The position numbers and the translations under genes are program-made. The notes below the pieces were generated by a model. The model worked only from the letters and a program-made list of their open reading frames with translations, had not been told where the DNA came from and searched no databases. From Cohaesibacter gelatinilyticus (GTDB lineage Bacteria; Pseudomonadota; Alphaproteobacteria; Rhizobiales; Cohaesibacteraceae), in the NCBI RefSeq assembly GCF_900215605.1, contig NZ_OBEL01000001.1, positions 806,001-870,000 on the forward strand: a DNA stretch of 64,000 bases, given 5' to 3'. The first letter of the stretch is position 1, and every line of letters starts with the position of its first letter. Positions 1 through 8,254 of this stretch are shown here, piece by piece.

Positions 1-47
1 CCCTCAAATTAGTCACGTTGGTAGAAGGTCGGTTTGCTCCCCGGCCC

Positions 48-80
48 AATCCCTGCCAGGTTCAACTTGGCAGGGATTTT
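48..80 (+). terminator. Hairpin terminator at left edge
   Basis: An 11-bp perfect stem (48-58 pairing with 68-78, core ATCCCTGCCA) encloses a 9-nt loop and runs into TTTT on the + strand. The T-tract polarity fits a rightward gene that ends left of the window. The hairpin also lies directly after the stop codon of the leftward prenyltransferase gene, so it may serve both strands. Confidence 0.6.
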
Positions 81-997
81 CAGGTGCTGAATAGCCAAAT
101 GCCGAATATTACGATCCACATAAGCTGAAACGCCGCTGTCTGGCTCAGAATTTTATTCAAGGATTGGGCATCCGCTGCGTGCCACAAGGAGCGAATGGGC
201 AAGGTTAGAGCTATGACAAAGAGCAGCGCGGAAGCCGCTATTGCTGTGACTGATCCGTGTCCAAGATGGAGTGGGCCAAGTGAAGAAACGCTCATAAGGG
301 CAGTGTAAAAGATCTTGGTGGCTTGAGGGCCAAGAAGGATGGCTAGCGTGCGACGACCGCCTTGTTCATCACCAATGCGATCTCTGTGATTGTTCACGAT
401 CAATACGGCAGCGGCTGGCAAGCCAGCATAGAGCCCCGCCACCAGCGCCATTTGGGACCAGAAACCGGTCAGTAGATAATGACTGCCTGCGACCGCAAAT
501 AGGCCAAAGAAGGCTAATACAAAAGCTTCTCCGAAAGGGGATGCTGCAATGGGATAGGGGCCACTGGAATAGGCCAAAGCGCAGATGATACCAGCCAGAC
601 CAATGGCAAGAATGGGCCAACCGCCTGCAAAAACCAGAAACAGTCCGCATAGTGATGCAATTGCTAGAAATAAGAGCGCGGCGAGCCGAACTTGTTGCGC
701 ACTTAATAATCCCATTGATGTCATGCGAGCTGGGCCAAGGCGCGTGGTTTGATCGTCCAGCCCACTATCGGAATCAGCTGCGTCATTCCATAGGTTGGTT
801 GCGATCTGTATCGCCATTGCAGCAAGGGCTATAATGGGAAATAAATACCAGTAGGTGAGGGATCCCTCACGGCCGCCAATAAGAGCTGAGAGAATGACAG
901 GGCCAAGGGACAGGAGTAGTGTTTTAGGTCGAATGGCAGCAAGCCAAATGCCAATCATGCCTGATGGCGCATTGTTTGGGGCTTGCTGTGGGGCCAT
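80..997 (-). CDS. menA: MenA-like UbiA-family prenyltransferase
   Basis: A polytopic membrane prenyltransferase of 305 aa, the usual size for 1,4-dihydroxy-2-naphthoate polyprenyltransferase, which attaches the isoprenoid tail in menaquinone synthesis. Both Asp-rich signatures of the UbiA superfamily are visible: NLWNDAADSDSG followed by a R-LGPAR element, and NNHRDRIGDEQGGRRTLA. The second, with its GRRTLA ending, is characteristic of MenA rather than UbiA or heme O synthase. The ATG at 997 has AGGAG seven bases upstream. It lies 60 bp after the ubiE/menG homologue on the same strand, which supports a quinone role. Menaquinone is uncommon in ubiquinone-based alphaproteobacteria, so the true substrate could be another aromatic acceptor. 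Confidence 0.8.
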   Translation of the reverse strand: MAPQQAPNNAPSGMIGIWLAAIRPKTLLLSLGPVILSALIGGREGSLTYWYLFPIIALAAMAIQIATNLWNDAADSDSGLDDQTTRLGPARMTSMGLLSAQQVRLAALLFLAIASLCGLFLVFAGGWPILAIGLAGIICALAYSSGPYPIAASPFGEAFVLAFFGLFAVAGSHYLLTGFWSQMALVAGLYAGLPAAAVLIVNNHRDRIGDEQGGRRTLAILLGPQATKIFYTALMSVSSLGPLHLGHGSVTAIAASALLFVIALTLPIRSLWHAADAQSLNKILSQTAAFQLMWIVIFGIWLFST

Positions 998-1057
998 GGA
1001 ATTCTCCTGATTGATCCATCAAACTTAATTTGAGCTGCTCGACTAGCATACGGATCT

Positions 1058-1855
1058 TTAAGCGTCCACTTTCTCGGCAATATGAATTGCGGCGATCCCG
1101 AATAGCACTTTCTCGGTATGAACGACCTCGAGACCGGAAATCTCAAGCGCTTCGCTGACCACCTCAATAGGCGGAAATCCTGCGATTGATTCAACCAGAT
1201 AGCGATAAGCACCGCGGTTGCCTGTCACCAATGCACCGATTGCCGGAATGACCAGCCTCGCATAGAAGCGATAAAAGGGAGCAAGCCAAGCGTCAGGCTG
1301 AGAGAATTCGAGAATATGCAGTCTTCCACCGGGCTTTAAAACACGAGCAATCTCGGTAAAAGCGAGACTCGGACGCGTGAAGTTTCGAAGGCCAAAGGAA
1401 AGGGTAGCACCTGAGACACTGCTAGCAGGAAGAGGCCAGTCCTCAGCTTGAGCCTCAACGTAGGAACATTTCTCTCCCAATCGCTCTTTGGCCACGGCCA
1501 GCATCTTGGACGAGGGATCTAGGACGCAAATTTCACGTCCGGGCAATTGTGTCAGTAGTAACTTGGCGATATCACCAGTACCACCAGCAACATCATAGAT
1601 GGGACCCTCGGGAAGATCTTTAACCCGCGAGACAAAACGTTGCTTCCAAAGCCGATGCATACCGCCGCTCATCAGATCATTCATAAGATCATAGCGAGAG
1701 GCGATGGATTGAAAGAGGGATCGAATATTGTTCTGCCGGGTTTCTGGCGTCACATTTTGTGTACCGAAGGCCGTGCTGAGCTCATCTAGAGTGCAAGGAA
1801 GAGGATTGGGCTCAGCCATATCGGGTGAGCCCTGGATCTGTGTGTCCTGGGACAT
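1058..1855 (-). CDS. ubiE: UbiE/MenG-like quinone C-methyltransferase
   Basis: A class I SAM-dependent methyltransferase of 265 aa. The family methylates the demethylmenaquinone or 2-polyprenyl-6-methoxy-benzoquinol ring. Visible motifs are the UbiE N-terminal signature (SIASRYDLMNDLMSGGMHRLWK), the SAM motif I DVAGGTGDIA, the FGLRNF segment typical of UbiE, and the post-motif III stretch RVLKPGGRLHILEFSQP. ATG at 1855 is preceded by AAGGACC. It precedes menA in the same leftward unit. With menA beside it, MenG activity is plausible, but the enzyme family is bifunctional and sequence alone does not decide. It may be a second ubiE copy. Confidence 0.85.
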   Translation of the reverse strand: MSQDTQIQGSPDMAEPNPLPCTLDELSTAFGTQNVTPETRQNNIRSLFQSIASRYDLMNDLMSGGMHRLWKQRFVSRVKDLPEGPIYDVAGGTGDIAKLLLTQLPGREICVLDPSSKMLAVAKERLGEKCSYVEAQAEDWPLPASSVSGATLSFGLRNFTRPSLAFTEIARVLKPGGRLHILEFSQPDAWLAPFYRFYARLVIPAIGALVTGNRGAYRYLVESIAGFPPIEVVSEALEISGLEVVHTEKVLFGIAAIHIAEKVDA

Positions 1856-1909
1856 GAAGGTCCTTACTCGGGTTAACCCGTTCGGTATATTTGATGTATC
1901 AATCTTTGA

Positions 1910-2440
1910 CTATTGGCGAATGAGAATATCAAACTCGTCAGATTTCAATTCACCGGTCTTGTAACCCGTGATGCAATAGCCTTCACTATTGATGGTGCCG
2001 ACGGTAATGGTGTCTTCATAATCGATTCGGCACATATAGAGTTTGCGATCACCACGAAGGGTGCCAGCGCTGACATCTTCGGCATTAGCCGGAAGCTGAC
2101 GACGTTTTGCAGAAACCCAGTCGGTATTCTTGGCAAAGATCAGCACTTCATATTCGCTATAAGGGCGGCTCATGCCATCGCCACCAATCTGACAACGCAA
2201 ATCTTCAAGATAGCCAATTTCGAAATCCTTGCGATGACGCACACGGCAAACCCGCACGATCTGATCTTCAGTTTTGCCTGCGGAATAAAGGCTGTCTGGA
2301 ATAGCTTTGCCAGCGAGATAGATCCATTGCATGTGGGCAGGGTCCTCAATCTTCAAGGCATGCGCGGGTGAGGGTACCAGTCCCATTCCTATAAATGGGA
2401 GCAGGAGTGCCATGGATGCCAGTTTGGACCTGTTTTTCAT
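1910..2440 (-). CDS. Periplasmic DM9-repeat (DUF3421) protein
   Basis: A secreted protein of 176 aa. I place the start at the ATG at 2440, which has GGAAGGG upstream and opens directly into a signal peptide (basic MKNRSK, hydrophobic core, cleavage after PSPAHA). The mature part consists of two DM9-like repeats. Each begins with a W (QWIYLAGKAIPDS; DWVSAKRRQLPAN), has a central VCR or MCR element, a C-G/C-ITG segment, and ends in YEVLIF or FDILI. DM9 proteins are best known as mannose-binding lectin-like proteins in animals; bacterial members have no settled role. It follows the SCO1 gene by 62 bp, so it is probably co-transcribed with it. Confidence 0.65.
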   Translation of the reverse strand: MKNRSKLASMALLLPFIGMGLVPSPAHALKIEDPAHMQWIYLAGKAIPDSLYSAGKTEDQIVRVCRVRHRKDFEIGYLEDLRCQIGGDGMSRPYSEYEVLIFAKNTDWVSAKRRQLPANAEDVSAGTLRGDRKLYMCRIDYEDTITVGTINSEGYCITGYKTGELKSDEFDILIRQ

Positions 2441-2502
2441 TGCTTTACCCTTCCATAGACACATCTTTGATGTGCTACTGCCCACGTTTGGGCTTGTACT
2501 GT

Positions 2503-3108
2503 TTAGAGAATTTCCTCAAGCTTCTTCGTAATGCGCTCTGGCGGCGAATTATGCGTGAAATGTGCCACATAGCGACCATCCGTCCCCATCAAATAGAGGA
2601 TGGAGGAATGGTCCACGGGGTAAAGCTCGGGATCCTGAGATTTGTCGATCTTGTAGTAGGCCTTGTAAGCCGCAACCATGCTGTCAATTTGCTCGCGAGT
2701 GCCGGTAACGCCAATAAATGTGTCATGGAAGGTCTTGGCATAGTCTTCCAAATCTTCCCCCTGATCGCGGTCCGGATCGACGGAGACAAAGAACGTCTGG
2801 GTTTTCTGTTGCTTGTCCTTTGGCATGGCATCCAACGCCGTAGACAAGGTCGCTAGCGATGTCGGACAGACATCAGGGCATGATGTGTAGCCGAAATAGA
2901 TGAAGGTGAAGCGGCCATCCAGGGCTTGCTCGGTGATAGGAGAGCCGTCGGCCATAACCAACTCAAACGGCCCGCCAATAGTCGGGCCATCATCTTCTTG
3001 CCCCATCATCAAAATGGCGAAGGCTGCTGCAATCAAGGGCATAAGCATGACCCAGGTCCAAAGCATTCTGGACTTTCGGGAAGACTTTGATTTCCGGGGA
3101 GAAGTCAC
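2503..3108 (-). CDS. SCO1/SenC/PrrC-type copper chaperone
   Basis: A thioredoxin-fold, membrane-anchored protein of 201 aa of the SCO1/SenC family, which delivers copper to the CuA site of cytochrome oxidases and related periplasmic cuproenzymes. After a basic N-terminus there is one membrane anchor (MLWTWVMLMPLIAAAFAILMM), then the copper-binding TSCPDVCPTSL motif near residue 75 and the third ligand His in YPVDHSS near residue 166. I prefer the GTG at 3108, which has AAGGAGA five bases upstream, to an upstream TTG at 3150 without a ribosome-binding site. A degenerate Dnr-like box lies about 220 bp upstream, which fits co-regulation with the neighbouring denitrification genes. Confidence 0.88.
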   Translation of the reverse strand: MTSPRKSKSSRKSRMLWTWVMLMPLIAAAFAILMMGQEDDGPTIGGPFELVMADGSPITEQALDGRFTFIYFGYTSCPDVCPTSLATLSTALDAMPKDKQQKTQTFFVSVDPDRDQGEDLEDYAKTFHDTFIGVTGTREQIDSMVAAYKAYYKIDKSQDPELYPVDHSSILYLMGTDGRYVAHFTHNSPPERITKKLEEIL

Positions 3109-3623
3109 GATGTCTCCTTTTGTTGCAAGGTTGTGAAGATAGTCTGCCAATCACTGGTCCAAAAGCCTTGACCAAGCTCAAACATCTGGATCTATCAGAC
3201 GCTTATGCCCATCGAGAGATGTATTTGTCAAAAAGAATGCCACAAAAATCAAAGATAGGTTTTGCCTCCTCGGAAGAGAAAAGGAAGATCTCGAATATGA
3301 GCAATTAGCAGATGAAAGCAAGGGCAAAGCTTAACCAAAGTCAAGGGTTTGCAAGGTCGGATTCGGCTAATCTGTTGCTAATTGCAGAGCGTGCGTAAAC
3401 GGTCCATTTATGCGCATTGCCTTGCTTTTGGGGCTGTGATTACAGTCCCATGCCCCGGCAGTTACGCTTGGCCTTGTGTCGCTTGGACCGGGCAAAGGGT
3501 CGAGTAGCGCTGCTGGGGCTCTCCATGTTTTCTCAAAATTCGTACTATTGACGCGTACATGGAATCATATAGGCCATGTAATCTTCAGCGTTTGACGGAT
3601 TTTGGAGATAAGTGTATCGGCAG
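3109..3623. other. 515-bp intergenic region between cbiX-like and SCO1 genes
   Basis: No intact gene is visible. The region holds the presumed promoter of the SCO1 unit, the candidate Dnr-like site at 3331-3344, and the 3' flank of the long nir operon. A stretch at about 3,410-3,530 translates, with frameshifts, into fragments faintly like LysE/RhtB exporters, too weak to call. I see no clear factor-independent terminator after the cbiX-like gene. Confidence 0.5.
3331..3344 (-). promoter_or_regulatory. Degenerate Dnr/NnrR-type box upstream of SCO1 gene
   Basis: Read leftward the site is TTGACTTTGGTTAA. It differs by one base from the perfect palindrome TTGACTTTGGTCAA in front of the nir operon. 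It lies about 220 bp before the SCO1 start. The call is an inference from similarity to the three stronger sites in this window. Confidence 0.4.
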
Positions 3624-4427
3624 TTATTGGGCAGCATCTTGACAAGCAATTTGATGACCTGACCCAAACAAGGCTTGTTCAATATCATGGGCGACTATAT
3701 CTGCAACCCATTCCTCACCACCAACGGGAGGCAGGTAATGAACGCCATTCGGACTCTTGATTCTCAGTGCGCTCATATCATCAATACTGTGGGAGCCAAG
3801 CCCATTGAAAAGCGGCAGAACAAGACTTTGAGGGTTCAGATCCGGTACGATATCTTCGAGATAAGGTGCTTCATCGAGAAAAGCACAATGGACTTCCGAA
3901 AAGCGCCCGCTTTCAGACAAATAGTTTGCCAATTGATTGGCGCGCAAGGATGACTGCTTATCGACGGATGCACCATGGGCGGCAATAAGCAGGGGAGGTA
4001 TCTCCGCTTGTCTGCCTAGACCCGCCAGAGTCCGTTTCAGATTGTTCAGGAGAGCAGGACCAAGCTGTGGGGAGATGCCAAAAGGGGCAAGCATTGTTAA
4101 CTCGTTGCCATGAAACCCGACTGCCTCGCGTATTTTTTTTGGCAAGATGCGGGAGACGAAAAATCCATCGCTCATGAAAAATGGATAGATATAGCGATCC
4201 TCAGCAGAGAGACCGTCCCAACCTTCAGATAGAGACGGCTCGCCTTTCAAAACACCAGCTTCAATTTCCACGCCATCTAGCCGATCACGAATCTGGTCAA
4301 CCAGATCAAGCAATGCAGCATTGTTCAGCCGACCACCCCGTTCACCATGGGCGACCATCAACACGCCTTTACCGAGGGTGAAGTGGAATCCAGAGTTGGA
4401 AACAGGGTCGGTCGGTATGTGGTCCAT
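3624..4427 (-). CDS. CbiX/SirB-like class II chelatase homologue
   Basis: A cytosolic protein of 267 aa made of two chelatase-like halves, as in long-form CbiX/SirB, which insert Co or Fe into sirohydrochlorin. Each half has an AHG motif (His 27 in VLMVAHGERGG; His 151 in LLIAAHGASVD). The second metal-ligand position looks retained only in the C-terminal half (LPLFNGLGSHSIDDM); the N-terminal equivalent reads PFFMSDGFFV, with Phe instead of His. Its ATG overlaps the nirN stop codon (TGATG), so it is translationally coupled and is the last gene of the nir operon. I infer that it provides ferrochelation of sirohydrochlorin to siroheme, the precursor decarboxylated by NirDLGH, but other roles are possible. 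Confidence 0.65.
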   Translation of the reverse strand: MDHIPTDPVSNSGFHFTLGKGVLMVAHGERGGRLNNAALLDLVDQIRDRLDGVEIEAGVLKGEPSLSEGWDGLSAEDRYIYPFFMSDGFFVSRILPKKIREAVGFHGNELTMLAPFGISPQLGPALLNNLKRTLAGLGRQAEIPPLLIAAHGASVDKQSSLRANQLANYLSESGRFSEVHCAFLDEAPYLEDIVPDLNPQSLVLPLFNGLGSHSIDDMSALRIKSPNGVHYLPPVGGEEWVADIVAHDIEQALFGSGHQIACQDAAQ

Positions 4428-5941
4428 CAGTGACTGGTTCCTTCGGAGAAGGTGATCTTGTTCCATACGTTATATTTGCCAGACGGTTTGCTCATCTTCA
4501 TACGCTTGACCTCCTTGAAGGTCTTCGCGTCATAAATGATGATCATCCCGTCTTTTTCCCAGATCGACATGATGGCATGTTTGCCATCTCGGTCAAATTC
4601 GATATGGGCGGCAGTCTTGCCAGGAATCGGCTGGATGGTCTTGACGATCTCCAACGTCTTCTTGTCGATGATATGCATCTTATCCTTATTCGGACCAAAG
4701 AAGACACCGGACCACGCATAAGGAGAATTTTCATGACTGCGCATGAAAAAACCGGGTCCTTCTGTCTCGATGGTCTTCACAATGGACCAATTATCCATAT
4801 CAACCACGCTGACTTTGGCTTCGCGCAGATGCGGCGTCGCCATGACGGTCTTTTTGTTCCACTTCCAGCTGATACCGGATCCCAGATGCGGAAAACCCGG
4901 AAGCGGTATCTTGCCCAAGACGGAGCCATCTTTCATATCAATGGCCATACCGGTTTTTCCGTCTCGTGCAGATCCCATAAGCTGGTTATAGGACTGATCA
5001 AAAAAGAAATCATCCAGTGGTTCGGGAACTGAAATGCGTCGCAGATCGAACAACTCACGGCTGCCGTCCTTGGCTCTTTGCGACGCGATGTCCCACACTT
5101 CAGCGATATCTTTAAAGGCCACTATGAATCTACCATGGAATGGATCCTGATAAACCGCTGAAACACGAGAAGAATTTCCATTCTCTGCGCGAGCGTCGAA
5201 TATTTTTTCTACGCTGAGGTCTTTTGTAGATAGCACTACAAGGTTGTGCGGGAGGTAGCTTGCGACCGCCAAATGTTGGCCATCGGCTGACATCGCAATA
5301 TTGCGCGAATTGATGCCAACTCGAATTTTGGCCACGACCTGCAGGGACCAGACATCATATTTCATCACCCAGCCGTCGCGGCTCATGAAGAAGACATAAT
5401 GTCCGTCCGGAGTATATTTCGGCCCCCCATGCAAGGCATATGGGGTCTCAAAGCGGTCAAGGCGAGTAAAGGTATCGCCATCCAGCACAGAAGCATGATG
5501 GTCACCGGTTTCCACGACAATGAAAATATTCATCGGATCGCCGGTAAAGACCGGTTTGTTCGCGGGTTTGTAGTCTTCGTTGAACTCGCGGGTCGCCATG
5601 ATGTCGGCTTCATCCCATTTCGGGACATAGCCAAGTGGTTGCTTGATGTAATCTGCCAGTGCTGCGATCTGCGCTTCGCTCAGATCCTCGCCGAACGCAG
5701 GCATCTGTGTTTGTTCCAAACCAGCTGAGATGATTTTGGAGAGATGCTTGGCTTTTTTGCGCTTCAAAGTCTGGGGAATGAGGGCAGGGCCAGTTCCACC
5801 CAAGCGCTCAGCTTGATGGCATTCTGCACAATTGTCGGCATAAAGCTTGGCTGCATCAATCACCTCGGAAAGAGATGGACTGGCAACACTGGCCATCAGC
5901 GCAGAGCCGATAGCAACAGACAGGATTGAATATTTAGCCAT
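4427..5941 (-). CDS. nirN: NirN, dihydro-heme d1 dehydrogenase
   Basis: A periplasmic cytochrome of 504 aa related to nitrite reductase NirS. Known NirN proteins oxidise a propionate side chain of dihydro-heme d1 in the last step of heme d1 synthesis. There is a signal peptide (MAKYSIL to about residue 24), a heme c motif CAECH at residues 38-42 followed by GGTGPALIP and QMPAF as in NirN, then an eight-bladed d1-type propeller. The N-terminal domain resembles NirN rather than NirS. The ATG at 5941 overlaps the end of nirJ by 8 bp; longer upstream starts would add an implausible leader inside nirJ. It is coupled downstream to the chelatase gene. Confidence 0.85.
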   Translation of the reverse strand: MAKYSILSVAIGSALMASVASPSLSEVIDAAKLYADNCAECHQAERLGGTGPALIPQTLKRKKAKHLSKIISAGLEQTQMPAFGEDLSEAQIAALADYIKQPLGYVPKWDEADIMATREFNEDYKPANKPVFTGDPMNIFIVVETGDHHASVLDGDTFTRLDRFETPYALHGGPKYTPDGHYVFFMSRDGWVMKYDVWSLQVVAKIRVGINSRNIAMSADGQHLAVASYLPHNLVVLSTKDLSVEKIFDARAENGNSSRVSAVYQDPFHGRFIVAFKDIAEVWDIASQRAKDGSRELFDLRRISVPEPLDDFFFDQSYNQLMGSARDGKTGMAIDMKDGSVLGKIPLPGFPHLGSGISWKWNKKTVMATPHLREAKVSVVDMDNWSIVKTIETEGPGFFMRSHENSPYAWSGVFFGPNKDKMHIIDKKTLEIVKTIQPIPGKTAAHIEFDRDGKHAIMSIWEKDGMIIIYDAKTFKEVKRMKMSKPSGKYNVWNKITFSEGTSH

Positions 5942-7148
5942 AATTATGCTTTGCCTCATTGCGAACGCCGGTGAATGGACGCGTAACCAGACGATCAGCT
6001 GATGGGGTTTCCAGCCCGATCTCTTCATCAGTGAGATAACAGGCAGGATCTTCCGCCCAAGGATCGCCGGACAGCTGCAAGGCCCGAACACGCGTATTGC
6101 CACCGCAAATGTTCATGTAGGCGCATTGACCACATCGTCCTTTGATGGCACGCGGGCGTTGTTTCAAACCGGCAAGCAACGGATCGGACAAATCAGTCCA
6201 GATATCAGAGAAATTGCGCTCTTTGACATTGCCAAGAGTGTAATGCCACCAGAAGCTATCCGGATGCACATTGCCCAAATTGTCGATATTGGCGATGTTG
6301 ATGCCTGTCGCATTGCCGCCCCAGCGGATAAGCAATTCGCGAAGATACTCTTCCTTCTCGGGCATGCGCTCGCGTACCCAATGCAGAAGGAACACGCCAT
6401 CGGCATCATTGTTGCCGGTCACGAATTCCTTGCTCTCACCATTCTGGACAGATTGCCAAGCACGCTCAATGAGATCTGTCATCACATTTCGGGTCATTTC
6501 CCAATGGGCATCGTCACCGCGGTTCTTGTTGCCACGACCTGCATAAACCAGATGGGAGAGATAAATCTTGTCGACCTGTTCTTTCTCACAAAGATCCAGA
6601 TAATCAGGTAGCGTATGGGCATTGTCCAAGGTGACGGTAAAGCGCAGACCGACTTTCACATTGCGTTCGCGCAGCAGGCGCACAGCATGCAGGCTCTTGT
6701 CAAAGGCGCCAGCCAACCCGCGAAAATCGTCATGGACCTTGCCAAGGCCATCCAGTGAGATGCCGACATAATTGTAGCCAATCTCGGCCAGTTTATCGAC
6801 ATTGCTTTCATCAATCAGCACACCATTGGTCGAGAGGCCGACATAGAATTTCATGTCTTTGGCGCGCTGGGAAACATCATAGATGTCAGGCCGCATCAAT
6901 GGCTCACCGCCAGACAGGATCAGGACGGGGACACGGAATCCCTTCAGATCATCCATCACGTCATAGACTTGTGAGGTTGACAATTCACCTGGGAAATCCA
7001 CATCACCAGAAGTCGAGTAGCAATGCTTGCATTTCAGGTTACAGCGGCGGATCAGGTTCCAGATCACCACTGGTCCGGGAGGCTCGCGATGAGGCCCCAA
7101 GGGTTTGGGATCTGCAATGGCTCTGAGATAATGCGTCAAGCGGAACAC
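5934..7148 (-). CDS. nirJ: NirJ, radical SAM heme d1 biosynthesis enzyme
   Basis: A radical SAM enzyme of 404 aa. NirJ removes the two propionates from didecarboxysiroheme on the way to heme d1. The [4Fe-4S] motif CNLKCKHCY lies at residues 36-43, the GGEP motif is in ILSGGEPLMRP, and a C-terminal Cys-rich region (GRCGQCAYMNICGGNTR and DPACYLT) marks a second, SPASM/Twitch-like cluster. Translation starts at GTG 7148, with GGAGG seven bases upstream; the resulting MFRLTHYLR start matches known NirJ N-termini. It follows nirH after 92 bp that can fold into a hairpin and overlaps nirN by 8 bp. Confidence 0.93.
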   Translation of the reverse strand: MFRLTHYLRAIADPKPLGPHREPPGPVVIWNLIRRCNLKCKHCYSTSGDVDFPGELSTSQVYDVMDDLKGFRVPVLILSGGEPLMRPDIYDVSQRAKDMKFYVGLSTNGVLIDESNVDKLAEIGYNYVGISLDGLGKVHDDFRGLAGAFDKSLHAVRLLRERNVKVGLRFTVTLDNAHTLPDYLDLCEKEQVDKIYLSHLVYAGRGNKNRGDDAHWEMTRNVMTDLIERAWQSVQNGESKEFVTGNNDADGVFLLHWVRERMPEKEEYLRELLIRWGGNATGINIANIDNLGNVHPDSFWWHYTLGNVKERNFSDIWTDLSDPLLAGLKQRPRAIKGRCGQCAYMNICGGNTRVRALQLSGDPWAEDPACYLTDEEIGLETPSADRLVTRPFTGVRNEAKHNYG

Positions 7149-7207
7149 GGTTGGACCTCCGTTTTGCGTGAGCGAGCCGCATATGCATAAAAGTGGCCTG
7201 GAATTGA

Positions 7208-7236
7208 TTGCCCTCCCATGGTCAGTGGAAGGGCAA
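7208..7236 (-). other. Hairpin in the nirH-nirJ gap
   Basis: An 11-bp stem with one wobble pair (7208-7218 with 7226-7236, core TTGCCCT) is predicted in the leftward mRNA, between the nirH stop and the nirJ ribosome-binding site. There is no U-tract, so it is more likely a processing or stability element than a terminator. This is an inference. Confidence 0.4.
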
Positions 7237-7240
7237 AAGC

Positions 7241-7720
7241 CTAGCTTTTAGCAAGCCTTAGCCCGGTCTTCTTCAAGATGGCGCTAGAATAGAGAATGTC
7301 CCAGCTTTGACACTTGTCGCTGGTCAAGTTCTCGATAATTTTCGCTTTTTCCGCCACTTCATCCCGATTACTGCCATGTATCATGGCAAACAGGTTATAG
7401 GGCCAATCGGGCAGAGCGCGCGGACGGCGATAGCAGTGTGACACAAAGTCCAAGGCACCGATCTGCTCGCCCAGCTCATCAACAAACTCATCATCAACAT
7501 TCCACACGGACATGCCATTGGCAGTCACGCCCAACTTGTAATGGTTGGGCACGCCAGCAACACGACGGATGACACCGCTTTCCTTCATGATGCGCAAGCG
7601 TTCGATGATTTCCGACTCAGCCAACCCGAGATCCAGCGCCAGATCCAACCATGGGCGAGTGGTCAGTGGCATGCCACTTTGAAGCGCAGTGACAATCTGA
7701 CGATCAACAGCATCCAGCAT
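7241..7720 (-). CDS. nirH: NirH, siroheme decarboxylase subunit
   Basis: A 159-aa AsnC/Lrp-like protein of the siroheme decarboxylase family. NirD, L, G and H together decarboxylate siroheme to 12,18-didecarboxysiroheme. An N-terminal winged helix (LDAVDRQIVTALQ to VIRRVAG) is followed by the RAM-like domain with the CYRRPRALPDWPYNLFAMIHG signature; the YRR-WPYNL-MIHG pattern is the AhbB/NirH/NirL-type active-site element. ATG at 7720 lies 2 bp after the nirG stop, so the two are translationally coupled, as expected for subunits of one complex. Separation of NirH from NirL rests on gene order and on its being unfused. Confidence 0.85.
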   Translation of the reverse strand: MLDAVDRQIVTALQSGMPLTTRPWLDLALDLGLAESEIIERLRIMKESGVIRRVAGVPNHYKLGVTANGMSVWNVDDEFVDELGEQIGALDFVSHCYRRPRALPDWPYNLFAMIHGSNRDEVAEKAKIIENLTSDKCQSWDILYSSAILKKTGLRLAKS

Positions 7721-7722
7721 GA

Positions 7723-8241
7723 CTAAACCTCGATCTTCAGCGAGATGAAAAATTCCCGCTCTTTAGGAAATAGAAGCACTTCAAGGCCGGTTTCAGTCTC
7801 AATCTTGCTGGCGACTTCCTCAATGGCTTCCTGACGGTCGCTCCCAACCACGAACCACATATTGAGCTTGTGGTCGCGCTTGTAGTTATGGGCAACTTCG
7901 TCGTGACCATTGACGATCTCGGTAACCTCATCATATCGGACCAAAGGCACCTTCATGGCGCAAAGGCAGAATTTACCACCCATCCTGTCGGCATCGAACA
8001 TGGGGCCAAAGCGCGAAAAGATGCCCATATCGAGTAGGCGCTGAATACGATCGAACAATTCCGGCTGAGACAGGCGAAATTTCTTGGCGATTTCACGATA
8101 GGGTTCTTCGACCAGATCAAGACCATCTTGCAGACAATTGATCAGGCCTTTATCGATCTCATCAAGCTCCAGCATCAGGGCTTTCACCTGTCGCTGGCGT
8201 TCTTGCTCGTGAGTGAATGGTCTTTTTTGGGCTGCTTGCAT
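7723..8241 (-). CDS. nirG: NirG, siroheme decarboxylase subunit
   Basis: A 172-aa AsnC/Lrp-like siroheme decarboxylase subunit, the presumed partner of NirH. A basic N-terminus of about 25 residues precedes the winged helix (LDEIDKGLINCLQDGLDLVEEPYREIAKKF). The RAM-like domain has the AhbA/NirD/NirG signature HNYKRDHKLNMWFVV. The complementary YRR motif sits in NirH, consistent with a heterodimer with divided active-site residues. ATG at 8241 has AAAGGA eight bases upstream. It lies between nirDL and nirH in the tightly spaced operon. Confidence 0.82.
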   Translation of the reverse strand: MQAAQKRPFTHEQERQRQVKALMLELDEIDKGLINCLQDGLDLVEEPYREIAKKFRLSQPELFDRIQRLLDMGIFSRFGPMFDADRMGGKFCLCAMKVPLVRYDEVTEIVNGHDEVAHNYKRDHKLNMWFVVGSDRQEAIEEVASKIETETGLEVLLFPKEREFFISLKIEV

Positions 8242-8254
8242 TGGCCCATTCCTT

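Noticed and set aside
3405-3535. Frameshifted fragments resembling the N-terminus of LysE/RhtB exporters
   Set aside because: Similarity covers only short patches in different frames (around PGPAVTL-like residues) and could be chance; not strong enough for a pseudogene call.
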